A stretch of 64,000 nt of DNA from Ophthalmolycus amberensis (lineage: Eukaryota; Chordata; Actinopteri; Perciformes; Zoarcidae), in NCBI GenBank assembly GCA_024529925.1, contig JAFEUB010000798.1, positions 630,001 through 694,000 of the forward strand. The letters run 5' to 3'. The translations under genes and the position numbers were made by a program. Under the pieces are notes generated by a model, which worked only from the letters and a program-made list of their open reading frames with translations, searched no databases and had not been told where the DNA came from. Positions 23,571 through 33,478 of the stretch are shown in pieces (position 1 is the stretch's first letter; each line of letters begins with the position of its first letter).

Positions 23571-25443
23571 CTTCCATAAACCATTCATTATACAACTAGA
23601 TACAGTACTAAGTTACCCTCTCCATCTTCTATGCAGGTCTACGCACCCATTTCTGGTCAGGACAGAAGTTTCCACAGAACGCTCTTTCTGTTCTGCTGTA
23701 AGACTCGTGAGTGCTACACATGCAACGACAGCCGCTGTGTGAAAGGTAACCTGTAACCATCAATGTTCCTTTTAATGTTTGTCATTCCTCGTGTTTGTTG
23801 TCACATGGTAACAGCACTCTTTAGTCTTTTGCTCTGCTTATTTTCCACACTTCCCCACGTCCTCTCCACACTCTTGTCTGGCGCTTTTTGTTTTTAAGAG
23901 TAAATATCATTTTGTTTAAAGTTTTCTGACTCGTTTCCTTTTAGTTTTCAGGTGCCAGCTACCTCGGAGGAATGACTTCTACCACTACGATCCTCCACCA
24001 GGTTGGTGTATTTTGAATTCCTTGTCACCTCCAACTATAAATAAGGCAGAGTTGAGTTAAGAGGTTTCATTTATCAATACTTATACTATATTTAATGATT
24101 TCCAGGGGATCTTTTTTCAATGTTAATTTTCATTCATAATGTATTTCAACAGTGACTTGGCTTCGCTATGATGCATTCATCTGTCTTTTCCTCAGAGGAC
24201 GAACCCCCCAGCGATCCTGAACCGGACCAGAGTGTTTTGTCCGTCCCTGGAATTAAACTATGCTGGGTGTGCGGTTGTCCCGGCAGCAAAGCCTGCTCCC
24301 GCTGTCACACTGTAAGCTACTGTGGAAAACACCACCAGACCCTCCACTGGAAGCACACACACAAGAGGGAGTGTTGCAGTCAAGGTGTGCATCCATTTGT
24401 ATTGATAGTGTGTATTTCTGAGCAGTTTCGTTTCTGTCAATTCCTGCTCGAGGAAGACTTAATGTCTCTGCTGTGTCTTTGTCCGTCTATATAGAAGCGT
24501 CCGTTGTCACAACTTCAACCTTCCTCTTCCCTGAGTCTGAGCTGGTCACTGAACCTGAGGAGGAGAAAGACACAAAGGACGCCGAAGAAGAAGAAGAAGA
24601 AGAAGAAGAAGAAGAGGAAGAGAAAGGGATTGAAGATAGTCCCCCCTTAGCAGATGGTAAGTCTTTAATTAACAATATTGGTCACATGAAGTAATTAAGT
24701 GACATAATTTGTCCCTTCTCTTCTGACTGACTGTTCTCTGTTCAGCCCTGGCAGAGGCGGACCTGGAGGAGATGGCTTTGCACGAGACTGACGACAACAA
24801 AGTGTTCCAGCGGTTTAAAAAGAGGATTGCACCCGAACCACACCAGGTTAGCTAAAAACTCACACGGAAACAACGTCTATGAAGACGATCAAGTCGAGTC
24901 CCTCCTCACACTGGCCGTGTTAAGTTGGAAACATCTGATACAGTTTCCTTCTGTGTGCATCTCACGGTGTTTTGTTCATGTTCAGGTGGTGCGTTACAGT
25001 CGAGGGGGCTCCCCCTTGTGGGTCTCTTCTCAACACATCCCTTTAGATCAGGATATCCCAGCATGCACCTGTGGCGCCAAGAGGACTTTTGAGTTTCAGG
25101 TAGTCCCTTCTTCTCCTTCCATCTTCTTTTTCCCTGGTTTTCCTTCTTACTCACTAGTCTTGAATGCCAGCAAGTTGTTATTCTGTGACAAGTGTATGAA
25201 GTTGTGTGTGTGCACGTTGGTGATAAACGAGCCAAGTTAAGGTTTACTTAAACCTGTGTGTGTGTGTGTGTGTGTTTTCAGGTGATGCCACAGCTGTTGA
25301 ACAGTCTGTGTGTGGACTCGACAGGAGCCAGTATCGACTGGGGGACACTGGCTGTCTATACGTGCTCTGCCAGCTGTAACCATGAGGACCAGTACTGCTC
25401 CGAGTTCATCTGGAAACAGGACTTCAGCTCAGATCACAGATGA
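20236..25443 (+). CDS. pdcd2: programmed cell death protein 2 (MYND zinc-finger)
   Basis: Eight exons: 20236-20433, 23637-23745, 23945-24001, 24196-24384, 24495-24656, 24746-24846, 24986-25099 and 25282-25443. All junctions are GT..AG and in frame, giving 363 residues (human 344). PDCD2 is a conserved chaperone for the 40S ribosomal protein uS5 (RPS2), needed in stem and progenitor cells. The N-terminal half carries the family motif ECEICRLPMAFLLQVYAP. A MYND finger with its Cys/His series lies at about residues 144-181. An acidic linker follows with 13 consecutive Glu (about 215-227). The C-terminal PDCD2_C domain includes CTCGAKRTFEFQ and ends with CNHEDQYCSEFIWKQDF. Intron 1 is stretched to 3.2 kb, almost all of it a LINE. 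The gene converges on tbp, as in human 6q27. Confidence 0.95.
20538..20622. repeat. AT-rich (TA)n tract at LINE 3' junction
   Basis: Imperfect TA repeats lie immediately beyond the 3' end of the minus-strand LINE in pdcd2 intron 1. A second TA tract (23543-23571) lies at its 5' end, suggesting integration into an existing TA microsatellite. Confidence 0.85.
20935..23546 (-). pseudogene. LINE endonuclease/reverse transcriptase ORF, truncated and frameshifted
   Basis: The long frame runs from about 23546 to its stop at 21093. An ATG at 23588 lies in flanking DNA and is not the element's start. Visible motifs are MGDFNH and GKSDHN (endonuclease), DYRPVALTS, FFDFSSAFNTIQP, GAPQGTVLSPFLF and KFSDDSAVVG, the last holding the catalytic DD box. 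The C-terminal segment, with LLQGQRSTFSNRLIQ and FLPTAIRLYN, continues in another frame below about 21121, so one small indel near 21105-21125 broke the reading frame. With the missing N-terminus this copy cannot move on its own. The FSDD form of the box suggests the Rex1 group. Confidence 0.85.
23507..23541. repeat. 13-bp fold-back at LINE 5' junction
   Basis: ATGACGCTGCACT and AGTGCAGCGTCAT flank a 6-nt spacer (CACGGA). One arm is genuine LINE coding sequence (the codons of ECSVM). The other is an inverted copy directly abutting the (TA)n flank. It looks like a by-product of the 5' end-joining step of integration. Confidence 0.85.
23543..23571. repeat. (TA)n at LINE 5' junction
   Basis: About 14 TA units between the truncated LINE 5' end and unique pdcd2 intron sequence. 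It mirrors the TA tract at the other end of the element. Confidence 0.9.
24584..24622 (+). repeat. coding (GAA)n tract in pdcd2 exon 5
   Basis: Thirteen Glu codons, eleven GAA and two GAG, the first nine uninterrupted. They lengthen the acidic linker between the MYND finger and the C-terminal domain. Length can change without loss of frame. Confidence 0.95.
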
Positions 25444-26802
25444 AACCCACATAATATCTTCCTGCTGCTGGACAGAGTTCAGGACACACTGATGCACGTG
25501 AAAAGCTCAGCAGTGAGGACACTGGTTTTCACTCTAGTGAAGTCACTCACCAGTTAGTAGACTGGACACATGCTGCTGCTCGTCTAACGGATGACACACA
25601 GGCCAAATTAAAATCAGTGTGTAATTAAGCTGACCGAGAGAGGAAGTTAATCTAGAAGTTAATCTATTAAAGGACAATGAAGATGTTTTGGAGGGCAGAA
25701 ATTCATCATCTGTATTAATTGTTCTATTAAGTTGAAACAGGAGTTCTAGTTCTGGTTTCTCACCACTTCCAAATATTTACTTCTAAGTCTGTTAACAATG
25801 GTTGAGTGGTATTTCTGACCCGTGTGGTGAGCGGGTTACGTCCACTTTCAGTGCTACATACCATTTATATCGGTCTATTGAAGCAGATGGTCAGCAGAAC
25901 AAATACAATATCACCATGTGCCTGGACAAGTTCATCTGCTTTTCAGCAGTTTTCTGAGTTTGAGACAGAAAATGTACCGTTAAAATATCTAAATACAACC
26001 TGTCAATTATATCTTCACATGTAATCTCATTTGTCACAACAGTGAGTGTAAAAAAAGTTTAGTTATAAGGCTCTATAGATGTTACTGAATGATTTATCAA
26101 TACCTTTCCAGCAAATGTTGAAATAAAGGGTCTAAATGCAATATGTGCAGTGTCACAAGTCTAAATTGTCACATGACCTGAGCCGTTGACTTCCTGGTTG
26201 CACCATGAGAAGGCTGCATCAAAGCTCCCAAACAAGTTTGTGAACATGAAGATTTGTCGTACACATCAATAAGGTGACGAGTATTGATAGATGCAATTAC
26301 TTAACTTTGTTCAGTGTGTTCATGGAATGAGCGAACATGTAACAGCAACACATCACGTAGCAGCCACTCAATGTATTTAGGCCGCCATGTGACCATGGTG
26401 GAGACGATCAGAATAGTGACGAAAGGTGATTTAAGGTTGTTGGTGCCAAGGTTACAGAAAAAGCAGTTCTCTAATTGGACAAATCTTTTCTGTTTAAGTC
26501 ATCTGTGCATAACTGATGTTCACTGGATTAACTTTTCACATTGAACCTGAAAACAGTTTGTGGATATTGATATTAAAGCCTGCATTTAGTCCAGGACCAA
26601 CACAATTATTGTAGAAATATTGCATTATCTTAGATCATACCAGTATAAAAGTTAAACCGTACAATATGTGAAGAGCTGCTCTCAAACTTCTTAGGACAGC
26701 AAACATGTGTTCACTGGACAACAAATATACCATTTCCAAATACAACAGCACCAAAAGTTCAGTGTAGTAAAAGAAGCAGATTTAACAGCCTGTATGTACA
26801 CA
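25444..26802. other. pdcd2 3' UTR and pdcd2-tbp convergent spacer
   Basis: There is no coding sequence. A plus-strand AATAAA at 26122-26127 is the best polyadenylation signal for pdcd2. The rest separates it from the likely tbp signal on the opposite strand at 26803-26808. Confidence 0.5.
26122..26127 (+). terminator. candidate polyadenylation signal for pdcd2
   Basis: AATAAA on the plus strand, 680 bp after the pdcd2 stop, in an otherwise non-coding stretch. Confidence 0.45.
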
Positions 26803-26808
26803 TTTATT
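26803..26808 (-). terminator. candidate polyadenylation signal for tbp
   Basis: TTTATT on the plus strand is AATAAA on the minus strand, about 1.2 kb after the tbp stop. The stretch 26809-28028 has no gene and fits a 3' UTR. Confidence 0.4.
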
Positions 26809-28028
26809 AATGCACAGCGCAGCACATTAACAATTTCAGAAGAACAATTGCTTTGAGTGAGTGACGGGGATTCCTGGTCTCCTGCTGAACTCCAGAGTCA
26901 CAGAGGAAAGTATTGATTAACCCCCGTCCTCTTCTGCTGCCCAGACAGACGTCGGGGTGGAAGACACACAGATGGTGAAGCTGACCGTAAAGTGCCAAAA
27001 ATGTTGTGGCTGAGCACACAGTATGGACGACGAGGACAGATTCACATTTTCCTTGGCACAAAAAGAATTCTTCAAAAAAAAAATTTAAATATGAATGGGA
27101 AAAAAATTAAGACAATACATAAGCATGGCAACACAATGCTTAGTTTATCAGACATCTTTTAGTGCTCCTGAATATAAGATGCAAGCGGTTAGGATAAGTA
27201 AAAGAAGAGGCCGTCTACTTTTAAATCAACGGCGTCTTTTCTTCATGTTCTGGTTGATTTATGAGTACAAATGTAGTCCAAACCAAGTGACACAAATGTC
27301 AAAGAACTTGATGACAACTTAAGTAGCAGGACATGGATCAATTTACTTTAACTTTTGTTTAAGAGCATCCACCTTCAGTTACAGAAGTATACTAGACAGT
27401 ATTTCGCATGTCAAAATGTTTGAATTTAGAGGGGTAGTCGGGACGAAGCTGAATCAAGATCAGATAGATTTAAATGTAAAAGACATGAAGATCGATCAAA
27501 CTCCCAAAAAGGTTTGAGATAAACAGTCACTCAAACTAAAATCTTAAAAATACTGTTAAGAGGAATGTGGGGCCGACAGAACCGAACACGTCTTGTTATA
27601 ATTTGGGGAGTGGGCAATTTATAAAAATGCAACGTACAAAACTATTTAAAATGGCTTCAAATAAAAGCAGTCTGAGTCAGACTGTTCCTCTTCTAATCAG
27701 CTCTTTTTACATTTCTTTACAATCTTATGTACAATCAGGGATGTGAACAGCACAACAGAAAAAGCTAAAAATAACTGGGTTTAAAATACACGGAGAGGTC
27801 TGTGTGAAAAAGATGCCGTTGCTTGTGATCAAAACACGGCAAGAAAAAATGTAAAAATCCTGTTACGGTACTCAAAAAATCTTGGGGGACAAAAAAATAA
27901 ATAAAAAATAGAGGACTCACATCCCTGTACAACAGTCCATCTGTAGAGGTCAACATATAGATGATTCTTCTTGTGAATTAACAAAAAAATAAAAAGAGCC
28001 GGTGATACGGTAAAAGGAGCGGCAGGTT

Positions 28029-31016
28029 CTACGTCGTCTTGCGGAAGCCTTTCAGGATGGGATAGATGTTTTCAAACGCTTCGTAGATCTCTCCTCTCAC
28101 CTTGGCACCTTTAAAAACAAAACCAACACATTAATACGAGTTAAACCGGCAGAGCCAAAAACATTGACAGAAGAAATCATGATAAGCATCAAACACCATG
28201 TTCCGGATTATCTTTTCCATTTATAATGAAAAGTTCTTTTGTAGGTTTTTGGGAATCTGATCATATATTTTTGAATAGGTTGGCAGATACATCATCATTT
28301 AACATATGTTTAACTCTAAAATAGTGATTTCAGTATACTAGTACAGCCCAATATGTTTGTATATAACTGACAGTATGCAGTACTATACCCATCAGCAGTG
28401 AGGATCAGGTCTTACCTGTGAGTACAACTTTCCCAGAGACAAAGATGAGCAGGACAATTCTAGGTTTGATCATTCTGTAAATCAGTCCTGGAAACAGCTC
28501 CGGTTCATAGCTGAAACAGACAAATCATTTTATAATAATCATTACAAGTATTACCTAAAAATAAATCCATTCTGTCCTACACGTCGACGTGAATAAACCC
28601 CATCTCGCCTTTCCTTCGGTGGCACAACTGTGCAGCCACAAGCGTGACATTCTCACAACGCAGCCATCATGGGCTGGGGCTTTCAAAGAAGCAAAAATTA
28701 ATGATTTTTAGCTGCATCAGACAATAGAACAAACAGAACATACCTGCTAAACTGCTGATGTGTGAGGACTAATCCTTCCAGACGAATGGGGAACTTCACA
28801 TCGCAGCTTCCCACCATGTTCTGAATCTTGAAGTCCAGGAACTTTGCAGGAAAACCGAGCTTCTGCACCACACGAGCGTATTTTCTGGCAGCTAACCTCG
28901 ACTGCTCCTCACTAAAGACAGAAGCGAGGCGGATCATATGGAAAAAATAAATAAATAGTATTCAAGAGAGGAGATACAAGGCATGAAGGTAGAGTACATT
29001 GTATTCAAAGACAGGGCCAGGCGTATTATGATATTCAGCAAATAGCCAGTATGGTGACCTCTTGGCTCCAGTGCAGACCATCTTCCCAGAGCTGAAGATG
29101 AGAGCGGTGGTCCTGGGCTCTCGTATTCTCATGATGACCGCAGCAAAACGCTACAAACAGAGCGGGAATTACAGCCAGCAGTGCTTCCACATAAATGTAG
29201 TTGTGTGGGATGTTGAGCATAAATATATCAAGTAGGGTGGGGCGATAATTCATCTTTCAATGGAATCATATCGTGATAAAGTCGTATATCAAGATATCAT
29301 TATACACAATAACATTATACACAATAACAAGCATTCTAACTACATTTTTTTTGTATTGTGATTTCTGATTATAAAACCATGTGATTATTTCATATGGTCA
29401 AAATGTGTGCCATAAAAAAGGTCAATAAAGACGAATTTTGCTGGACACACAATCCAAAATAACCAATGGCAGCTGATAAAACCAGACATGTAGACAAATA
29501 AACCAACAGGCAAGTTGACCTGCACTGCAGTCTCACCTTTGGGTTGTACTCTGCATTCCTGGCTCTCAGGGCAATAGTCTTCAAGTCCAGCTTACAGCCC
29601 AGATTTACAGTCGATACTATGTTTCTAAAAGTAGAGTAAAAAGAAAAGAACTGAGTAAAGACACAAGAAAACTGTTCTGTCAGGAACTCAGACACAAGTT
29701 TGAGGAAATAATGGCAACTTTGGTAGTGAAAAAAAAAAAAGGATACCCTCTCTGAAATGTCAGCGATATTCATGTTTCGGGTCTCAATAAATTCTAATTC
29801 ACCGTGAGCACAATAACATAACATAACGGTAAAAGTGTGTGTATTAGCTAGAATATTACAAAGTGTGATCGATAAACTGATACTCTGACCATTCTTTCCA
29901 TTGGATATGAAACGTACTGTAGTTGTGGTACTATTCCAGAGCTCTCCGAGGCTGGTGTGGACGGTGTGACGGGGGTCATGGGGGTCAGCGGCGTGCTGTA
30001 GAGCGGGGTGTTTCCCGGCAGCGCTGTGGTGGTCGAGCCTGCAACCGCCTGGGAATGATAAAGCTGAGGAGTCTGCCCCGACGTTCCAGGAAGGCCTGGA
30101 GAACAAAGAACGTATGCTTCTACAACATGAACTGATAATAAACTTCCACTACGGTTCTGTGTTTCCCAGAACAAAGGAGGACACCATGATCTCACTAGGC
30201 TTAGAGAGGGTGGAGAGGATTGTGGCAGTAGTGAGTGTTGTACCTGCGTTTGCCTGCTGTGCCTGTTGCTGCTCCTCCAGTATAGACAAACTATTAGTGT
30301 TCTGGACAGGCTGGGGGGTCAGGCCTGAGCCATATGGCATCATGGGACTGAATATCGACATGCCTGGAGTCATGGCACCCTGCACAAATGACACAACACC
30401 ACATGCATTTGGGACTGAGCAGGAAAGCCACATTAGAAGCTAATTATACTGACAAATCATACTGAAACGAAAATGTCCATTGTCACAATATTTTTCACTT
30501 TGCCTCACTTATTTAGATACGTATTGTATTTATGTTAATATCATTGTTGTATGGGTTGATTTTGTAGGCTGCACAGCTATGGAAGTACCTGTGGAAGTAA
30601 CAGTAGTACTCTGACCCTAAATTGAGTGCAGACTTAAAACCTATTTCAAAATCATTGTAGCCACATGTTTCAGTTTGCTTGCTATTTCAAAATATCCCAT
30701 GAAATGAATTGCCAATACCAGAAATAGATTTTAGTCAGGATGAGCATGCTGCATCTCGTAAACTTGAAAGATGTGGAGCTATGCCGTGGTTATGTTTGCA
30801 GCACCCAATTGCGGCTCACCTCGTAGACTTAATCTCAATCCTGTATGTGACATTATATGCTGACTCTACAGCAGCTATATGAGAAGCACACTGAAACCTG
30901 CAGGATGATGTCTTCCAGCTGGTAACTTGATGTATAAACCAGAAAATACTTGAAACCAGTGTTACCTGAGGGGAGGCCTGCCCCTGGAAGGGAGGTACAC
31001 TGTTGTTCTGGTCCAT
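28029..31016 (-). CDS. tbp: TATA-box-binding protein
   Basis: Eight coding exons on the minus strand: 30966-31016, 30244-30379, 29918-30095, 29537-29624, 29059-29150, 28744-28911, 28416-28510 and 28029-28108. Frame is kept throughout, giving 295 residues. TBP is the DNA-bending core of TFIID, SL1 and TFIIIB and nucleates all three RNA polymerase pre-initiation complexes. It begins [17 protein letters not shown] as in other vertebrates. The N-terminal region keeps [12 protein letters not shown] but has only short Gln clusters instead of the long mammalian polyQ, and then Thr/Pro-rich [14 protein letters not shown]. The saddle core (about residues 115-295) has both repeats, with [35 protein letters not shown] and [10 protein letters not shown], and ends in GFRKTT. 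It diverges from the psmc3 copy 0.84 kb away. A 5' non-coding exon is likely but I cannot place it. Confidence 0.96.
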
Positions 31017-31860
31017 CTCTTCAGCTCCTCGCGTTAGTTCACTGCCACCCAAGAGCAGGAAGTAACTTCACACAGCAGGTGCCTCAAAGCTGTGCCTGTA
31101 GAGTCTATAATACAGTAGAAAAGCACCAACGACCACAGTGGACCAGGCTCTGCAGAAACGCCCTCTTCTCGTCTCTCAGACAGCTATGTTGTGCCTGAAA
31201 AGTCAGACAGAACCAGAATGTACTCCGACAAACAATTGATACATATTAATTACCATAGCACCGTGCATCAGCAAAGTTGAGCGAAGAACTTGCAAATGAC
31301 CTGAGGCCACATTTGTGCAGTACCACCGGTGGCGCCAACGCACTCACTGCTGGCTCAACATCACATTTAGCTTTAATTCACGTAACTTTAGCTCGTTCAT
31401 TCGTTCAGGGCCCAAATGCATTATGCGCCATTTATATGATAGCGTGTGCAAAATGCTGGTGACATTTCTATCTACACCCGAGAAACGTTCGTCTTCCAGC
31501 AGGATGTCTTGCCAGCCTCCTAAATGAAACATATCAACACACTGGATAGCTGAAGTTAGCTGCAGAGCTAAGATTAGCAACACCAGCTAACATATACTCG
31601 AACGTAACGTACAGTGACGTTGTGTTAAAATTAGTTGTAAATAACGTTGACATTTGCCAGGGCACCACAGTTAATTGCTCGCCAACTTACACTCACACTC
31701 TTGCAGTTCAGACCAGCACAGGGACCGAGTTAATGCAGCTTCAGGTTTGTTTGATCCTCGCTCTTCTGCTTCGGCGCTCACGAGCGTCTTCGACTAACTA
31801 CTTCCGGAAGAAGAAGCTTTAACTTCCGGAGTGTCACAGTTCAACGCAGTTAGAGCAAAG
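31017..31860. promoter_or_regulatory. shared upstream region of tbp (-) and psmc3 copy (+)
   Basis: The two start codons are 844 bp apart and point away from each other. No other gene fits between. Near the psmc3 side, CTTCCGGAAG (31801-31810) and ACTTCCGG (31822-31829) are consensus ETS/GABP sites, common at TATA-less housekeeping promoters. No TATA box is evident at the expected distance. The tbp 5' UTR also lies here. Confidence 0.55.
31801..31829. promoter_or_regulatory. paired ETS-family sites before psmc3 copy
   Basis: CTTCCGGAAG is a palindromic ETS core. A second ACTTCCGG begins 11 bp after it ends. They lie 32-60 bp before the ATG, where a housekeeping start site would be expected. 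Confidence 0.5.
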
Positions 31861-33364
31861 ATGGCGTCGCTGAGTGACAAATCAGTTTGGGACGAGGTGG
31901 AAGATGGAATCGGCGAAGAAGTGTTAAAAATGTCCACAGATGAGATAGTTCAGCGGACTCGTCTCCTCGACAGCGAGATAAAGATAATGAAGAGCGAAGT
32001 GCTGCGGGTGACTCACGAGCTGCAGGCCATGAAGGATAAAATCAAAGAAAACACGGAGAAAATAAAAGTGAACAAAACTCTGCCGTACCTTGTGTCTAAT
32101 GTGATCGAGCTGCTGGACGTGGACCCCAACGACCAGGAGGAGGACGGGGCGAATGTGGACCTGGACTCTCAGAGGAAAGGAAAGTGCGCCGTCATTAAGA
32201 CCTCCACTCGACAGACCTACTTCCTGCCCGTGATCGGGCTGGTAGACGCCGAGAAGCTGAAGCCCGGAGACCTGGTGGGTGTCAACAAGGACTCCTACCT
32301 GATCCTGGAGACCTTGCCCACCGAGTATGACTCCAGAGTCAAGGCCATGGAGGTGGATGAGCGCCCCACAGAGCAGTACAGCGACATAGGAGGGCTGGAC
32401 AAGCAGATCCAGGAGCTGGTGGAGGCCATCGTGTTGCCCATGAACCACAAGGAGAAGTTTGAAAACCTCGGCATCCAGCCACCCAAAGGAGTCCTGATGT
32501 ACGGTCCACCTGGCACTGGGAAGACCCTCCTGGCCAGGGCCTGTGCTGCTCAGACCAAGGCCACTTTCCTGAAACTGGCCGGTCCACAGCTGGTCCAGAT
32601 GTTTATAGGAGATGGAGCCAAGCTGGTGAGAGACGCCTTCGCTCTGGCCAAAGAGAAAGCCCCATCCATCATCTTCATCGATGAGCTGGACGCCATCGGG
32701 ACCAAGAGGTTTGACAGCGAGAAGGCCGGAGACCGAGAGGTGCAGAGGACCATGCTGGAGCTGCTCAACCAGCTGGACGGATTTCAGCCCAACATGCAGG
32801 TCAAGGTAAAGATGCTGCCACCAAAATAACCTGTTTCATCACCTCATGTTTATTTACAGTGTCATTCTTGAGTCTATCAGAAGTTATTTTAAGTCAAAAT
32901 GTTTGTTCTACTTGGAACAAAGTTAAGCACCAACTTTTTTTAATGTCTGTCTTTTTAGTCACCACTGTGGCATTACGTTACAGTATGACGACTACAGTAT
33001 AACTACATCCATTTTTATTTTCTAGGTGATTGCTGCCACCAACAGAGTAGACATCTTGGACCCTGCGCTGCTCCGTTCAGGTCGTCTGGACAGAAAGATT
33101 GAGTTCCCCATGCCAAACGAGGAGGCCAGAGCTCGCATCATGCAGATCCACTCCCGCAAGATGAACGTCAGCCCTGACGTCAACTACGAGGAGCTGGCTC
33201 GCTGCACCGACGACTTCAACGGAGCCCAGTGCAAAGCTGTGTGCGTGGAGGCCGGCATGATTGCGCTGCGCCGTGGGGCCACAGAGCTGAACCATGAAGA
33301 CTACATGGAGGGAATCCTGGAGGTCCAGGCCAAGAAGAAGGCCAACCTTCAGTACTACGCCTGA
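31861..33364 (+). CDS. psmc3: 26S proteasome regulatory subunit 6A (Rpt5/TBP-1), intron-poor copy
   Basis: Only two exons: 31861-32805 (315 codons) and 33026-33364 (112 codons plus stop), joined in frame by a 220-bp GT..AG intron, giving 427 residues. PSMC3 is one of six AAA+ ATPases in the base of the 19S particle, which unfolds ubiquitinated proteins and opens the 20S gate. Visible: an N-terminal coiled coil (about 25-75), OB domain, Walker A GPPGTGKT (215-222), Walker B IIFIDE (270-275), sensor Asn in AATNR, arginine-finger region RSGRLDRK, and the C-terminal HbYX-type end QYYA. Identity to human over most of the protein looks very high and no codon is broken. The ATG has a strong context (AAAGATGG); the codon at 31831 is GTG, not a start. 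Human PSMC3 has about a dozen exons, so this is probably a retrogene. It lies between tbp and psmb1. Confidence 0.93.
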
Positions 33365-33462
33365 GGACACTGTCTGTGTCTGTGTTTGTTTGTGAGGGAG
33401 TCTTTGCTTATTAAAACAGTTGTTGGGTAAACACTTGTTACAGTTGCTGATTGACTTGGATT

Positions 33463-33478
33463 AATAAAAATAAATAAA
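33463..33478 (+). terminator. candidate polyadenylation signals for psmc3 copy
   Basis: Two overlapping-range AATAAA motifs (33463-33468 and 33473-33478), about 100 bp after the stop. They imply a very short 3' UTR. Confidence 0.55.

Noticed and set aside
29390..30106. 238-residue minus-strand open frame
   Set aside because: It reads tbp exon 29918-30095 in the wrong frame and continues through intron; the true tbp frame is established by conserved protein and splice sites.
31831..31860. Upstream start for the psmc3 copy
   Set aside because: The codon at 31831 is GTG, not ATG; the ATG at 31861 has a strong context.
31924..32448. 174-residue minus-strand open frame opposite psmc3
   Set aside because: Antisense shadow of a highly conserved coding exon; no independent homology.
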